A stretch of DNA of 64,000 bases from Streptomyces cellostaticus (GTDB taxonomy: Bacteria > Actinomycetota > Actinomycetes > Streptomycetales > Streptomycetaceae), in contig NZ_JALLIN010000011.1 in assembly GCF_023630175.1 (NCBI RefSeq), positions 93,710-157,709 of the forward strand, written 5' to 3'. A program made the position numbers and the translations under genes. Under the pieces are notes generated by a model. The model was not told the DNA's origin, did no database searches, and saw only the letters and a program-made list of their open reading frames with translations. Positions within the stretch are counted from its first letter, which is position 1. The number at the start of each line of letters is the position of its first letter. Positions 51,939 to 61,492 of this stretch are shown piece after piece.

Positions 51939-53570
51939 TCAGCCCGCCAGGTCCCGCCGCCGCAGAGCCGCCAGGCCCGCCGCGGTCAGCGCCGCCGCCA
52001 GGCCGGTGAGGGTGAGGACCGGCGTCCACCGCATCGCCCCGCCCGGCAGCTTCGGCAGGTGGCCGAAGGGGGAGAGGTCCAGGACGAGCCGCGGTGCGTC
52101 GAGGGCCGGCCCGACCCAGCCGATCAGCAGCACCGCCACCGCGACTCCCCAGGCGGCGGGTGCGAGCCGGGGGGTCAGGCCGTACAGCAGCACCGCCACC
52201 GCGCCGACCACCCACACCGCCGGGAGCTGCACCAGGCAGGCGCCGAGGACCGGCAGGACCTCCTCGCCCCGGCCGACGGCGAAGCCCAGGCCCGCCAGGG
52301 TCATGATCAGGGCTGAGCCGCCGAAGGCGATCGTCAGATGGCTCGCGGCCCAGCGCAGCCGCCCCACCGCGCAGGCCAGTACCGGTTCCGCCCGGCCCGA
52401 GGTCTCCTCGCCGTGCAGGCGCAGCACCGAAGCCACCACGTACAGGGCCGCGATCAGGCCGAGCATTCCGGTCGTCGACGCCAGGAACGCGTCGGTGAGG
52501 CCGCTTCGGCCGCCCATCCGCTCGACGATCCGCCGGGCGCTGTCGTTGTCGCGCACCAGGTCGGCCGCGCCGTCGGTGAGACCGCCGTAGACGACTCCGG
52601 CCAGGAAGAACCCGATCGACCAGCCGAGCACACCGCCCCGCTGCAGCCGCCGGGCCAGCGCGCCCGCCGTGCCGAGGCGGCCGGCGGCCGGGCCCGGCCG
52701 GGTCGGCAGGAAGCCCATGCCGGTGTCCCGGCGCCCGGCGAGCGCGTACGCCACCACCGCCTGGGCGGCGGCCGCCGCGGCGAACAGCGCGAGCACCCAC
52801 CAGCGTTCGTCCGCGAAGGGCCGCAGGTTCTCCAGCCAGCCCAGCGGCGACAGCCAGGTCAGCGGCGAGGAGCCCGCACCGGTGCCGGGAGCCAGGGAGG
52901 CGCCCCCGTCCGCCGCCGAGTCGCCCGCCGCGCGCAGTACGAACGCCGCTGCGAGCACGGCCGCCGTCAGGCCGCGGGCGAGGCGGGCGCTCTCCGTGAG
53001 CTGGGCGACGATCGCCGCCGTCGTGGCGAAGACCATGCCGACGCCCGCCAGGCCGAGTCCGAAGGCCAGGGCGCCGCCGGCGCCCAGCCCGGCCAGGCCC
53101 GCCGTGACCAGCAGGGCCAGGGCCGCGTCGGCCACCGCCGCCGCCAGCAGCGCGGCCGTCAGGGAGGCCCGGCGGCCCACCGCGCCGGACGCCACCAGTT
53201 CCTGCCGGCCGCTCTCCTCCTCGTCCCGGGTGTGCCGTACGACGACCAGCAGGCTCGTCGCGGCCGCGAGCGCGGCGGCGTACACCCCCACCCGCCAGAC
53301 GGTCAGCGCGCCGACGGAGGTGCCGAAGACCGGGCCGATCAGCGCCCGGAACGAGGCGTTGCCCTCCACCTGGTGGACCAGGCCGACGCGTTCGGCGGTG
53401 GTGCCGTACAGACCGCGCAGGGTGCCCGGCATGGACAGGACCATGAGGGCGTTCACCGCGACCCAGACCGGGGTCGTCACCCGGTCCCGGCGCAGCGCCA
53501 GGCGCAACAGGATTCCCGTGCCGGCCAGTTGACGGGAACGGCCGGAGGCCGGCCCCGCGAGCGTGGTCAT
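51939..53570 (-). CDS. ABC transporter permease (antibiotic-exporter type)
   Basis: A 543-residue membrane protein with 12 or so transmembrane helices in two halves, e.g. '[16 protein letters not shown]', '[20 protein letters not shown]', '[20 protein letters not shown]'. It has the family pattern '[20 protein letters not shown]' in the first half and '[20 protein letters not shown]' in the second, which are the coupling loops of the tetronasin/multidrug export permeases. ATG 53570 overlaps the ATPase stop (ATGA), so the two form an exporter. Confidence 0.9.
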   Translation of the reverse strand: MTTLAGPASGRSRQLAGTGILLRLALRRDRVTTPVWVAVNALMVLSMPGTLRGLYGTTAERVGLVHQVEGNASFRALIGPVFGTSVGALTVWRVGVYAAALAAATSLLVVVRHTRDEEESGRQELVASGAVGRRASLTAALLAAAVADAALALLVTAGLAGLGAGGALAFGLGLAGVGMVFATTAAIVAQLTESARLARGLTAAVLAAAFVLRAAGDSAADGGASLAPGTGAGSSPLTWLSPLGWLENLRPFADERWWVLALFAAAAAAQAVVAYALAGRRDTGMGFLPTRPGPAAGRLGTAGALARRLQRGGVLGWSIGFFLAGVVYGGLTDGAADLVRDNDSARRIVERMGGRSGLTDAFLASTTGMLGLIAALYVVASVLRLHGEETSGRAEPVLACAVGRLRWAASHLTIAFGGSALIMTLAGLGFAVGRGEEVLPVLGACLVQLPAVWVVGAVAVLLYGLTPRLAPAAWGVAVAVLLIGWVGPALDAPRLVLDLSPFGHLPKLPGGAMRWTPVLTLTGLAAALTAAGLAALRRRDLAG

Positions 53571-54514
53571 CGCGGCACCTCGTTCCGCCCGGCGGATCCG
53601 CCGGGCCCGGCGGATCCGCCCGGTCCGTCCGGTCCGTTCTGGTAGTGGCGCAGGAAGAGCTCCTCCAGCGTGGGCGGCTTCGAGGTCAGCGACCGCACGC
53701 CCGACTCGCCGAGCCGGCGCAGCACCCCGTCCAGCTTGTCGGTGTCGACCTGGAGCCGCACCCGCCGGCCCCGGACGTCCAGGTCGTGGACGCCGGGGAG
53801 GTCCGCCAGCCCGTTCGGCGGGCCGGCGAGTTCTGCGCTGACGCCGGTGCGGGTGAGGTGGCGCAGGTCGGCCAGCGAGCCGCTCTCCACGGTGCGGCCG
53901 CCCCGGATGATGCTCACCCGGTCGCACAGCTCCTCCACCTCGCCGAGGATGTGCGAGGAGAGCAGGACGGTCCGGCCCCGGTCCCGCTCCTCCCGCACGC
54001 ACCGCTGGAAGACCTCCTCCATCAGCGGGTCCAGGCCGGAGGTCGGCTCGTCCAGGACGAGCAGGTCCACGTCCGAGGCGAACGCCGCGACCAGGGCGAC
54101 CTTCTGCCGGTTGCCCTTGGAATAGGTGCGGCCCTTCTTCGTGGGGTCCAGCTCGAACCGCTCGGTCAGTTCCGCGCGCCGCCGCGGGTCCAGGCCCCCG
54201 CGCAGCCGGCCGTAGAGGTCGATGACCTCGCCGCCGGACAGGTTGCGCCACAGGGTCACGTCGCCGGGGACGTAGGCGATCCGCCGGTGCACCTCCACCG
54301 CGTCCGCCCACGGGTCGCGGCCCAGCACCCGCGCGGTGCCCGCGTCGGCGCGCAGCAGGCCCAGCAGGACACGGATGGTGGTGGACTTCCCCGAGCCGTT
54401 CGGGCCGAGGAAGCCGTGGACCTCGCCGGCCGCGACGTCCAGGTCGAGGCCGGCCAGCGCGTGCGTACGGCCGAAGGACTTGTGCAGTCCGCAGACCGTG
54501 ATGGCCTTCGTCAT
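53567..54514 (-). CDS. ABC transporter ATP-binding protein
   Basis: A 315-residue ATPase: Walker A '[20 protein letters not shown]', Q-loop region '[20 protein letters not shown]', signature '[15 protein letters not shown]' (S-K-G-N-R-Q, a variant of LSGGQ common in this exporter family), Walker B '[20 protein letters not shown]' and H-loop '[15 protein letters not shown]'. The C-terminal ~75 residues are the family's regulatory extension (DUF4162-like). ATG 54514 is chosen over TTG 54523. It is coupled to the permease and divergent from the MarR/GbsR gene. Confidence 0.92.
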   Translation of the reverse strand: MTKAITVCGLHKSFGRTHALAGLDLDVAAGEVHGFLGPNGSGKSTTIRVLLGLLRADAGTARVLGRDPWADAVEVHRRIAYVPGDVTLWRNLSGGEVIDLYGRLRGGLDPRRRAELTERFELDPTKKGRTYSKGNRQKVALVAAFASDVDLLVLDEPTSGLDPLMEEVFQRCVREERDRGRTVLLSSHILGEVEELCDRVSIIRGGRTVESGSLADLRHLTRTGVSAELAGPPNGLADLPGVHDLDVRGRRVRLQVDTDKLDGVLRRLGESGVRSLTSKPPTLEELFLRHYQNGPDGPGGSAGPGGSAGRNEVPR

Positions 54515-54534
54515 GGTGGGCAACGTACGCTTCT

Positions 54535-54550
54535 TTCACAAACTTGTGAA
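54535..54550. promoter_or_regulatory. Operator between the ABC exporter and its MarR/GbsR regulator
   Basis: TTCACAA-AC-TTGTGAA is a perfect 7+7 palindrome 20 bp upstream of the exporter ATG. It is the obvious site for the divergently encoded winged-helix regulator, which would then repress the exporter and perhaps itself. Confidence 0.7.
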
Positions 54551-54629
54551 GTTAAGGAACCGTATAAACTACGAACGGATGCGGTGACGGTGTGCCGCGG
54601 TGGTGCCGATCAGGGGAGATGATCCGGGA

Positions 54630-55172
54630 ATGACGGAGCGGGCGGACAGGGCCGAACGGCCCGGGGCGGCGGCCCGGCGGACCGCAGCGCAGCCGGAACG
54701 CGACCCGGAGGCCGTCTCCCGGTTCGTGGAGCGCTTCGCGGCCCAGCTCGTCGAGGCGGGCGTGCCCCGGATGCCGGCCCGTGTCTTCGCCGCGCTGCTC
54801 GCCTCCGACGCCGGCACCCTGACCTCGGCCGAACTCGGCGAGCGGTTGCGGGTCAGCCCGGCCGCCGTCTCCGGCGCCGTGCGCTACCTGGCGCAGGTCC
54901 ACATGGTGTCGCGGGAGCGCGAACCCGGCTCGCGCCGGGAGCGGTACCGGGTGCACGGCGACCAGTGGTACGAGGCCCTGACCAGCCGGGAGGCCGTCAT
55001 CAAGCGCTGGGAGCACGCCCTTCGGGAGGGCGTGGACAGCCTCGGCGCCACCACCCCGGCCGGGCGCCGGCTGGCCGAGACGCTGGCCTTCTTCGAGTTC
55101 GTCGACACCGAGATCGTCGCGATGATGGTCCGCTGGCGTGCCCGGCGGGAGGAGCTCTTCGGCTCCCCGTGA
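54630..55172 (+). CDS. GbsR/MarR-family transcriptional regulator
   Basis: A 180-residue winged-helix protein: '[20 protein letters not shown]', '[20 protein letters not shown]', '[20 protein letters not shown]' (recognition helix), '[20 protein letters not shown]' (wing), then a dimerisation helix '[20 protein letters not shown]'. The start ATG 54630 is preceded by GGGGAGATGATCCGGGA. It is divergent from the ABC exporter with a palindromic operator between. It probably senses an exporter substrate. Confidence 0.88.
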   Translation: MTERADRAERPGAAARRTAAQPERDPEAVSRFVERFAAQLVEAGVPRMPARVFAALLASDAGTLTSAELGERLRVSPAAVSGAVRYLAQVHMVSREREPGSRRERYRVHGDQWYEALTSREAVIKRWEHALREGVDSLGATTPAGRRLAETLAFFEFVDTEIVAMMVRWRARREELFGSP

Positions 55173-55188
55173 CGCCCCGGTGCCCGGG

Positions 55189-56037
55189 CTACCCGGGCAC
55201 CGGCAGGGTCAGCCCCCAGGCCCTCTCGCGCACCGTCCACGTCCGCCGCCGCACCGGACCCGACACCATCGCGTCCGCCCGGTAGCGGAAGTCCGTCCCC
55301 ACCACCGTCACCGTGCGCCCCGCGGCCAGCAGCGGCGACTGCTCCGCGCCGGGACCGGTCAGCGGCCGCACCTCCACCGAGGCCGTCCCGCCGTCGCCCG
55401 GTGTCACCGACACCGCCTCCACGGGCTGGTCCAGGTCCACGACCGTCTCGCCGTCGACCTCCACCCGCAGCCGGGCGGGCCCGGGCGCCGGCACCGCGTC
55501 GAGCCGGGTGGGGCGCGGGGCCAGCGTGCGGACCAGCGAGCGGTACCGCGTACGCAGCCAGGGATGCCCCTCGGGGACGGCCACCGGCCGCGCGGCGGCC
55601 GCCCGCACCGGCGGGATGCCCAGCGCGCCCAGCACCACCCCGTCGCTGTCGTCGACCAGCAGGTCCAGCCGCCGCTCGGCGCCCTCCAGCACGGCCCGCG
55701 CCGCCGCCACCGGGCCGGCCGGCACGCCCAGGGACTCCGCCAGCGCCGCCTCCCCCACGGGCACCACGGCCAGCGCGCATCCGGTCAGCTCCCGGTGCCG
55801 GTGCAGCAGGGTCACCGCGCGCACCAGAGCCCGGTCGTCACCGATCACGACGGGCCGCCGGGAACCCCGTCGGCGGAGGGCCCGGGCGAATTCCTCCGGG
55901 CCCTCCGGCAGGCACACCTTGGTGGTCGCACCCGCGCTGAGCACGTCTTTCGCGATCCGTACGGACTCCCCGTCCCCCTGCCGTGCCGCCGGATCGATGA
56001 TCACCAGCAGCTGATCGGACGTCGCGAAAGTCGCCAC
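55189..56037 (-). CDS. Diacylglycerol/lipid kinase-like protein, catalytic domain degenerate
   Basis: A 282-residue protein of the DAGK/NAD-kinase-like fold. It begins '[20 protein letters not shown]' (normally N-P-x-S/G), then '[20 protein letters not shown]' where the GGDGT motif would lie, '[20 protein letters not shown]' (P-x-G-T-x-N region lacking Thr/Asn) and a C-terminal beta sandwich '[20 protein letters not shown]'. Without GGDGT or the PxGTxN motif it is probably not an active kinase, or acts as a binding protein. GTG 56037. It is convergent with the GbsR gene and divergent from purA. Confidence 0.7.
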   Translation of the reverse strand: MATFATSDQLLVIIDPAARQGDGESVRIAKDVLSAGATTKVCLPEGPEEFARALRRRGSRRPVVIGDDRALVRAVTLLHRHRELTGCALAVVPVGEAALAESLGVPAGPVAAARAVLEGAERRLDLLVDDSDGVVLGALGIPPVRAAAARPVAVPEGHPWLRTRYRSLVRTLAPRPTRLDAVPAPGPARLRVEVDGETVVDLDQPVEAVSVTPGDGGTASVEVRPLTGPGAEQSPLLAAGRTVTVVGTDFRYRADAMVSGPVRRRTWTVRERAWGLTLPVPG

Positions 56038-56079
56038 CTCGGTCCTGCCTCGCTTCCTCGGGTAGCATCTTTGTGCAAG

Positions 56080-56107
56080 AGCCCCTTGCGCTATTGCGCC
56101 AGGGGCT
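56080..56107 (+). promoter_or_regulatory. Hairpin in the purA leader
   Basis: AGCCCCTTGCGC (56080-56091) pairs with 56096-56107 with one mismatch and a TATT loop, followed by a T-containing stretch. It lies ~125 bp upstream of the purA start, just downstream of a possible -10 TAGCAT (56063-56068). Neither flanking gene ends here, so it is a candidate attenuator or 5'-end stabiliser, not an ordinary terminator. Confidence 0.45.
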
Positions 56108-56232
56108 TCGTCTATTCCGGGGCATCCGGTCCGACGGTCGTGCGACCAAAGGCGGTCGCGGGTATGCGGCGATGCACCTTACGCCCACGCCCCCGACCAT
56201 GGACATGCCCCGCCCGGAAGGGGTGTACGCGC

Positions 56233-57516
56233 GTGCCCGCACTTGTGCTGCTCGGTGCTCAGTGGGGTGACGAAGGCAAGGGGAAGGCGACCGACCTGCT
56301 CGGTGGCTCGGTGGACTACGTAGTGCGATATCAGGGCGGCAACAACGCCGGCCACACGGTCGTCGTGGGCGACCAGAAGTACGCACTCCACCTCCTCCCT
56401 TCCGGAATCCTCTCGCCCGGCTGTACGCCGGTCATCGGCAACGGTGTCGTCGTCGACCCATCGGTCCTGCTCTCCGAGCTGAGCGGTCTGAACGAGCGCG
56501 GCGTCGACACGTCCAAGCTCCTGATCAGCGGTAACGCGCACATCATCACGCCGTACAACGTGACCGTCGACAAGGTGACGGAACGCTTCCTCGGCAAGCG
56601 CAAGATCGGCACCACCGGCCGCGGCATCGGTCCGACCTACTCCGACAAGATCAACCGCGTCGGCATCCGGGTCCAGGACCTGTACGACGAGTCGATCCTG
56701 ACCCAGAAGGTCGAGGCGGCGCTCGACGCCAAGAACCAGATCCTCACCAAGCTCTACAACCGCCGCGCGATCGCCGCGGGCCAGGTGGTCGAGGAGCTGC
56801 TGGGCTACGCCGAGCAGATCAAGCCGTACGTCGCCGACACCGTCCTGGTCCTCAACCAGGCGCTGGAGGACGACAAGGTGGTCCTCTTCGAGGGCGGCCA
56901 GGGCACGCTGCTGGACATCGACCACGGCACGTACCCGTTCGTCACCTCGTCGAACCCGACCGCGGGCGGTGCCTGCACGGGTGCCGGCGTCGGCCCGACG
57001 AAGATCAGCCGCGTGATCGGCATCCTCAAGGCCTACACGACCCGCGTCGGCGCCGGCCCGTTCCCGACGGAGCTCTTCGACGAGGACGGCGAGGCGCTGC
57101 GGCGCATCGGCGGCGAGCGGGGCGTGACCACCGGCCGCGACCGCCGCTGCGGCTGGTTCGACGCGGTCATCGCCCGCTACGCGACCCGGGTGAACGGCCT
57201 GACCGACTTCTTCCTCACCAAGCTGGACGTCCTCACCGGCTGGGAGCAGATCCCGGTCTGCGTGGCGTACGAGATCGACGGCAAGCGCGTCGAGGAGCTG
57301 CCGTACTCGCAGACGGACTTCCACCACGCCAAGCCGGTCTACGAGACCCTGCCCGGCTGGTCCGAGGACATCACCAAGGCGAAGTCCTTCTCCGACCTGC
57401 CGAAGAACGCCCAGAACTACGTCAAGGCGCTGGAGGAGATGTCCGGCGCCCCGATCTCCGCGATCGGCGTGGGCCCGGGCCGGACCGAGACGATCGAGAT
57501 CAACTCGTTCCTGTAG
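56233..57516 (+). CDS. purA: Adenylosuccinate synthetase
   Basis: A 427-residue GTPase-type enzyme joining IMP and aspartate in AMP synthesis. It starts '[20 protein letters not shown]' (the WGDEGKGK loop), then '[20 protein letters not shown]', '[20 protein letters not shown]', '[20 protein letters not shown]', '[20 protein letters not shown]'-type sequence, '[20 protein letters not shown]', and the C-terminal '[20 protein letters not shown]'. All catalytic residues are in place. GTG 56233 follows GAAGGGGTGTACGC. A strong hairpin follows the gene. Confidence 0.98.
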   Translation: MPALVLLGAQWGDEGKGKATDLLGGSVDYVVRYQGGNNAGHTVVVGDQKYALHLLPSGILSPGCTPVIGNGVVVDPSVLLSELSGLNERGVDTSKLLISGNAHIITPYNVTVDKVTERFLGKRKIGTTGRGIGPTYSDKINRVGIRVQDLYDESILTQKVEAALDAKNQILTKLYNRRAIAAGQVVEELLGYAEQIKPYVADTVLVLNQALEDDKVVLFEGGQGTLLDIDHGTYPFVTSSNPTAGGACTGAGVGPTKISRVIGILKAYTTRVGAGPFPTELFDEDGEALRRIGGERGVTTGRDRRCGWFDAVIARYATRVNGLTDFFLTKLDVLTGWEQIPVCVAYEIDGKRVEELPYSQTDFHHAKPVYETLPGWSEDITKAKSFSDLPKNAQNYVKALEEMSGAPISAIGVGPGRTETIEINSFL

Positions 57517-57555
57517 GCCGCGGGCGGCACCGCACCGCCCGCGCGAGCGCCGCGA

Positions 57556-57596
57556 CCGCCCGCCGGCGGCACCCCAGGGGTGCCGCCGGCGGGCGG
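57556..57596 (+). terminator. purA terminator
   Basis: A near-perfect stem of up to 20 bp (57556-57575 with 57577-57596) around AC-CCC-A-GGG-GT, 40 bp after the purA stop. Confidence 0.85.
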
Positions 57597-57715
57597 TCCG
57601 CTTTCAGTGATCTCGATCCCGTTCCCGCGGTCCCCGGTATGCCGCCGACGCCCCCCACGGGTCCCGCTGGTACTGCTGATCCTTGCGTATTCAACTGACC
57701 AGGGGGACAGGCGGT

Positions 57716-58681
57716 ATGGAGGCATGGGCACATGCTCTGGGCGGGCTGTGCGAAGGCCCGGGGCGGCAGCCCCGGGACGTCGTACGGGATCTGGGGGCAG
57801 TCCGGGTGGCGTCCGTGAGCGGGGGCGCCGCGGCGGTGCGGGGGGACGGGCGCGGGCCCGGCTGGCACCTGCTGCTGGTGCGGCACGGGGAACTGGTGCT
57901 GGAGCAGCAGGGGCGGACCCTGCGGGCGGGGCCGGGCGGGAGCGTGCTGCTCGACTCGGGCCCGCCCTACCGGCTGCGGCTGGCCGGCACCTCCAACAGC
58001 GTGGTCAGCGCCCACCTGGGCGGGCGGCCGCGGGCCCACGGCCGGCTGCGGACCCGGGAACTGGGCGCACGGCCCGACCTCGCCGTGCTGGTTGCCGGGC
58101 TCCTCGCCGGGCTCGCGGGCGAGAGCGCGCCGCACCGCCCGGGTGGTGAGCAGCGGCTCGGCACCGTCGTGTCCGATCTGGTCACGCTGCTGCTCGACGA
58201 GGAGGAACCCGGCGACTCGGCCCTGCTGCCGCGCATCCAGGCGTACATCTCGCGGAACCTGTCGGACGGTGCGCTCACCCCGGACCGGGTCGCCGCCGCG
58301 CACCACATATCCACCCGCTACCTGCACCGGCTCTTCCAGCGGCAGGGTCTCACCGTGGCGTCCTGGATCAAGGCGCAGCGGCTGGACCGGTGCCGGCGCG
58401 ACCTGCGCGACCCCGGACTGGGCCACCTGCCGGTCCATGTGATCGGCGCGCGCTGGGGTTTCGCCCAGCCGGCCGACTTCAGCCGTGCGTTCCGGGCCGC
58501 GTACGGGACCACGCCGACGTGTTTCCGCGCGGGTTCGCCGGAGGCCCGTGGGCGCTGTGCGCCAAGGGACTGTGCGCGCAGCGCCAACGACATCCGCCTA
58601 CCGGCACAGCAGACTCGTGAGCAGGACGAGGCACGGCGGATCGTGCCCGTCCCCGTACACATGGGGGAGCTGCATGCCTGA
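57716..58681 (+). CDS. AraC-family transcriptional regulator
   Basis: A 321-residue regulator. Residues ~20-120 are a cupin-like sensing domain (GWHLLLVRHGELVLEQQGRT, GPGGSVLLDSGPPYRLRLAG). The C-terminal ~110 residues hold the two HTHs: 'VAAAHHISTRYLHRLFQRQG', 'VASWIKAQRLDRCRRDLRDP', 'VIGARWGFAQPADFSRAFRA'. ATG 57716 is used; an earlier in-frame ATG at 57683 lacks a good ribosome site. The tail after ~residue 275 is unusual, extended and Arg/Cys-rich. It overlaps the next small ORF by 8 bp, so it is translationally linked to the CHAP gene set. Confidence 0.88.
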   Translation: MEAWAHALGGLCEGPGRQPRDVVRDLGAVRVASVSGGAAAVRGDGRGPGWHLLLVRHGELVLEQQGRTLRAGPGGSVLLDSGPPYRLRLAGTSNSVVSAHLGGRPRAHGRLRTRELGARPDLAVLVAGLLAGLAGESAPHRPGGEQRLGTVVSDLVTLLLDEEEPGDSALLPRIQAYISRNLSDGALTPDRVAAAHHISTRYLHRLFQRQGLTVASWIKAQRLDRCRRDLRDPGLGHLPVHVIGARWGFAQPADFSRAFRAAYGTTPTCFRAGSPEARGRCAPRDCARSANDIRLPAQQTREQDEARRIVPVPVHMGELHA

Positions 58682-58823
58682 GAACGATGGCCACCCGCCC
58701 GTCGAACCGCGCGGGGGAGCCGGGGTGTTCGACGTCGACCCGGATCAGTCCGGGGTGAGCCAGGACCCGAACCTCGTCGTCAAGGGCGACATCGACGCCC
58801 TTCCCGAGAACGGAGCGGTGTGA
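58674..58823 (+). CDS. 49-residue acidic hypothetical protein
   Basis: MPENDGHPPVEPRGGAGVFD, VDPDQSGVSQDPNLVVKGDI, DALPENGAV. It overlaps the AraC stop by 8 bp and ends one base before the CHAP gene ATG, so translation is coupled on both sides. It has no signal peptide, membrane helix or family I recognise. Its position suggests a helper or regulator of the endolysin-like protein; that is inference. Confidence 0.6.
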   Translation: MPENDGHPPVEPRGGAGVFDVDPDQSGVSQDPNLVVKGDIDALPENGAV

Positions 58824-58824
58824 C

Positions 58825-59829
58825 ATGGGCTCCGTAGCGGGAATGCTCGCGCAGATGCGCGGCCTGCTGGGCACCGGGGAGTACCCGCCCGGCTCGAACC
58901 ACAACAAGGTCACCGAGTGGTACGGGCTCAACGACGCCTGGTGCGACATGACCGTCAGCTACGCCGCGGCCCACTCGGACAACCTGAGCGCGGTCGGCGG
59001 CGGCAGGAAGTTCGCGTACACGGTGGCCCACGCGAACTGGTTCCAGTCGGTCGGCCGCTGGCACTACGGCATCGGCGGCATCACCGCCGGTGACATCGTC
59101 TTCTTCGACTGGAGCGGCACCCGGTCGATCGGCGCCATCGACCACGTGGGTGTCGTCGAGGCGGTGCACTCCGACGGCACCATCACCACCATCGAGGGCA
59201 ACACCAGCGACCAGTGCATGCGGCGGCTGCGCAACGCCGCCACGATCGTCGGCTACGGCCGCCCCTCCTACGGTGACGCCGACCCGCTGCCGGCCTCGGA
59301 CGGCATCCTGCGCAAGGGCTCCACGGGGCCCGCGGTGAAGACGCTCCAGCAGAGCCTCAACACCGTCATGGGCGCGGGACTGGACGTCGACGGCGACTTC
59401 GGGCCGGCCACCGACAAGGCGGTGCGCGCCTTCCAGACGAAGTACGGCCTGGAGTCCGACGGCGAGTACGGGCCGGCCTCGGCGGCGATGATGGCGTCCG
59501 CCCTGAAGGGCGGGAGCAGGCCGCAGCCGCCGGCCCCGCGGCCGCCCTCCTCCGGGAAGCTCGCGGTCGACGGCCGGTTCGGGCCCGCGACGTGCGCCGC
59601 GATGCAGCGCGTGCTCAACCAGCACGGGGCGAAGCTGTCCGTGGACGGTGCCTTCGGGCCGCAGACCAAGAAGGCGCTGCAGGGCTACCTGCGGGTGACG
59701 GCGGACGGAGTGGTCGGCCCGAACACGATCAGGGCCCTGCAGAAGAAGGTCGGCTCCGGTGTCGACGGCGACTGGGGTCCGGACACCACCCGGCACCTCC
59801 AGCAGGCCCTGAACGCCGGCACCTTCTGA
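58825..59829 (+). CDS. CHAP-domain endolysin-like protein with three peptidoglycan-binding repeats
   Basis: A 334-residue cell-wall hydrolase. The CHAP amidase domain is ~1-150: Cys in 'YGLNDAWCDMTVSYAA' and His in 'SIGAIDHVGVVEAVHSDGTI' form the catalytic pair, with 'GNTSDQCMRRLRN' following. Three PG_binding_1 repeats follow: 'LDVDGDFGPATDKAVRAFQT', 'LAVDGRFGPATCAAMQRVLN' and 'LSVDGAFGPQTKKALQGYLR', plus 'GVDGDWGPDTTRHLQQALN' as a fourth. There is no signal peptide, as in phage endolysins, so release must depend on lysis or a holin-like route. The AraC regulator and 49-residue ORF are upstream in the same operon. Confidence 0.9.
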   Translation: MGSVAGMLAQMRGLLGTGEYPPGSNHNKVTEWYGLNDAWCDMTVSYAAAHSDNLSAVGGGRKFAYTVAHANWFQSVGRWHYGIGGITAGDIVFFDWSGTRSIGAIDHVGVVEAVHSDGTITTIEGNTSDQCMRRLRNAATIVGYGRPSYGDADPLPASDGILRKGSTGPAVKTLQQSLNTVMGAGLDVDGDFGPATDKAVRAFQTKYGLESDGEYGPASAAMMASALKGGSRPQPPAPRPPSSGKLAVDGRFGPATCAAMQRVLNQHGAKLSVDGAFGPQTKKALQGYLRVTADGVVGPNTIRALQKKVGSGVDGDWGPDTTRHLQQALNAGTF

Positions 59830-59849
59830 CCGGCGCGACACACGGATCC

Positions 59850-59887
59850 GCGTGGGGGGAGGGAGCCCGTGCTCCCTCCCCCCACGC
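59850..59887. terminator. Bidirectional terminator between the CHAP gene and the convergent gene
   Basis: CGTGGGGGGAGGGAGC (59851-59866) pairs perfectly with 59871-59886 around a CCGT loop, extendable by at least one pair on the outside. Confidence 0.85.
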
Positions 59888-59897
59888 GTGCCGGGGT

Positions 59898-60548
59898 TCA
59901 GCTGAACACGATCATCGAGCCCTGGGCCAGGGAGCGGGTCGCCGCCGCGTGCAGGCCCAGCCAGACGTGCCGTTCCCGGGCGAAGGGGCTGGGGTCGTAC
60001 GGCGCGGGGACGGCCGGCTCCTCCAACTCCGTGGGGGCGGAGGGCGGCTCCGGCGCCGCCGGGGGGTTGGCCGGGTCGATGCCGATCGCCGGGGCGACGT
60101 GCTCCAGCTCGCGCAGCAGGCTCTGCGAGGAGCCCAGCGGACCGCCGCCGGCGAGGAGTTCGTCGTTGGACAGCGGGTGCGGGAAGTCGACGGGGACGTA
60201 CGCGCCCGCGTGGTCGTAGTGCCAGACCAGGTGGGACTGCTGGGCCGTCGACTCGAACATCTCCAGCAACTGCTCGTAGTCGCCGCCGAGTTCGTCCACC
60301 GGGGTCACCGGAAGTCCGCAGACCTGGAGGAGGTGGGCCCGGCGCAGGAAGTGCAGCGCGTCGTAGTCGAAGCCGGCCACCGGGGCGACCTCGCCGGACA
60401 GGCCCGGCATGTACTGGTAGACCGGCACCGGTGGGAGCCCGGCCGCGGCCAGCGCGTCGTTGTAGTGCGCGAGTTCCTCCGCGAACGGGTTGTCCGGGGT
60501 GTGGCACAACACGTCCACGAGCGGTACCAGCCACAGGTCACAGGCCAA
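59898..60548 (-). CDS. Hypothetical protein (actinobacterial)
   Basis: A ~216-residue cytosolic protein that I do not recognise. TTG 60548 gives a start of M-ACDLWLVPLVDVLCHTPDN and has GAGGAG 6 nt upstream; ATG 60587 would add 13 Arg-rich residues without such a site. Other segments: 'PFAEELAHYNDALAAAGLPP', 'VYQYMPGLSGEVAPVAGFDY', 'QQSHLVWHYDHAGAYVPVDF', a Pro-rich linker (~150-180) and 'PFARERHVWLGLHAAATRSL'. No signal or membrane segment. It is separated from the next gene by 140 bp and has no evident operon partner. Confidence 0.7.
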   Translation of the reverse strand: MACDLWLVPLVDVLCHTPDNPFAEELAHYNDALAAAGLPPVPVYQYMPGLSGEVAPVAGFDYDALHFLRRAHLLQVCGLPVTPVDELGGDYEQLLEMFESTAQQSHLVWHYDHAGAYVPVDFPHPLSNDELLAGGGPLGSSQSLLRELEHVAPAIGIDPANPPAAPEPPSAPTELEEPAVPAPYDPSPFARERHVWLGLHAAATRSLAQGSMIVFS

Positions 60549-60688
60549 AGAGAGCTCCTCGCATCGGCGGGTGCGCGTCTCGCGCACGGCAGCGGGTGGT
60601 CAGGGAAGGGTAGTCGGTGCGGGGCGGGCGGAGCCCCTGTCGTACGGGTCCCATACCCGGAGCGCGCCGTGCGGCCCCCGTCGGCGCC

Positions 60689-61381
60689 TCATTCCCGCGG
60701 CAGCCGTTCCAGCAGGGCCAGCGAGTGGGCGTTGGCGGCGGCGACGATCTCCTGGGCGGCCCGGGCCTCGCGGCGGGCCAGCGCGTCGACGAGTTCGGTG
60801 TGGCCGGCCCACAGCCGGCCGCGGAGGTCGGGCAGCCGGCGCAGGTGCTGCACCGCACACACCCAGGACTGCACGCGCAGCCGGTGCAGGAAGTCGGCGA
60901 GGTAGGGGTTGCCGAACAGTCCGCTCAGCTCGCGCCAGAAGCGCAGGTCGTAGCCGATCAGCACGCCGAGGTCGCCGGCCGCGGCGGCCCGCTGCGCCTC
61001 CTCGCCGCGCCGGCGCACGGCGGCGAGGGCCGCCACCGTCCGCGGGCTGTCCATGCCGGCGAGGGCGGGGTGGGCCTCGGTGAGCGCCTGGAACATGCCG
61101 TCGGTGACCAGGCCGCGGGCCTCCAGCATGCGGCGGTAGTCGGCGAGGGAGTACTCCGGGACCCGGAAGCCCCGGTGCTGGTCGGCCTCCAGGATGCCCT
61201 GCGCGGACAGGTCCACCAGTGCCTCGCGCACCGGCGTCGCCGAGACGCCGTACTGTTCGGCGATCTCCTTGACGGTGAACGCCCGGCCCGGAGTGAGGCG
61301 GCCCGCCAGCACCTCGTCGCGCAGCGCGTCCGCGATCTGCTGGCGCAGGGTGCTGCGCGTCACGGAGCCGTTGCCGGGCAT
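60689..61381 (-). CDS. GntR/FadR-family transcriptional regulator
   Basis: A 230-residue regulator with N-terminal winged helix 'LRQQIADALRDEVLAGRLTP', 'VKEIAEQYGVSATPVREALV' (recognition helix) and the FCD ligand domain ('RRMLEARGLVTDGMFQALTE', 'DLRFWRELSGLFGNPYLADF', 'GHTELVDALARREARAAQEI') with the metal/ligand-binding Asp and His residues. ATG 61381. It lies downstream of a class III aminotransferase on the same strand. Inverted repeats between the two suggest it binds there, so it may control the aminotransferase or an amino-acid pathway. Confidence 0.9.
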   Translation of the reverse strand: MPGNGSVTRSTLRQQIADALRDEVLAGRLTPGRAFTVKEIAEQYGVSATPVREALVDLSAQGILEADQHRGFRVPEYSLADYRRMLEARGLVTDGMFQALTEAHPALAGMDSPRTVAALAAVRRRGEEAQRAAAAGDLGVLIGYDLRFWRELSGLFGNPYLADFLHRLRVQSWVCAVQHLRRLPDLRGRLWAGHTELVDALARREARAAQEIVAAANAHSLALLERLPRE

Positions 61382-61404
61382 CGTCGGGGCCTCTCCTCAC
61401 ACCT

Positions 61405-61454
61405 AAGGGTGACGTACTCGCACGTACTCGCCATTCTTTACGAGCACGTCACCT
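61405..61454. promoter_or_regulatory. Inverted repeat upstream of the GntR gene
   Basis: AAGGGTGACGTACTCG (61405-61420) is mirrored by CGAGCACGTCACCTT (61441-61455) with one or two mismatches, and contains a direct duplication of ACGTACTCGC. It is an operator candidate for the GntR protein. Confidence 0.5.
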
Positions 61455-61492
61455 TACGCGTTCGGGTCCCCCCGGCGGCAGTCGCGGAGCGG

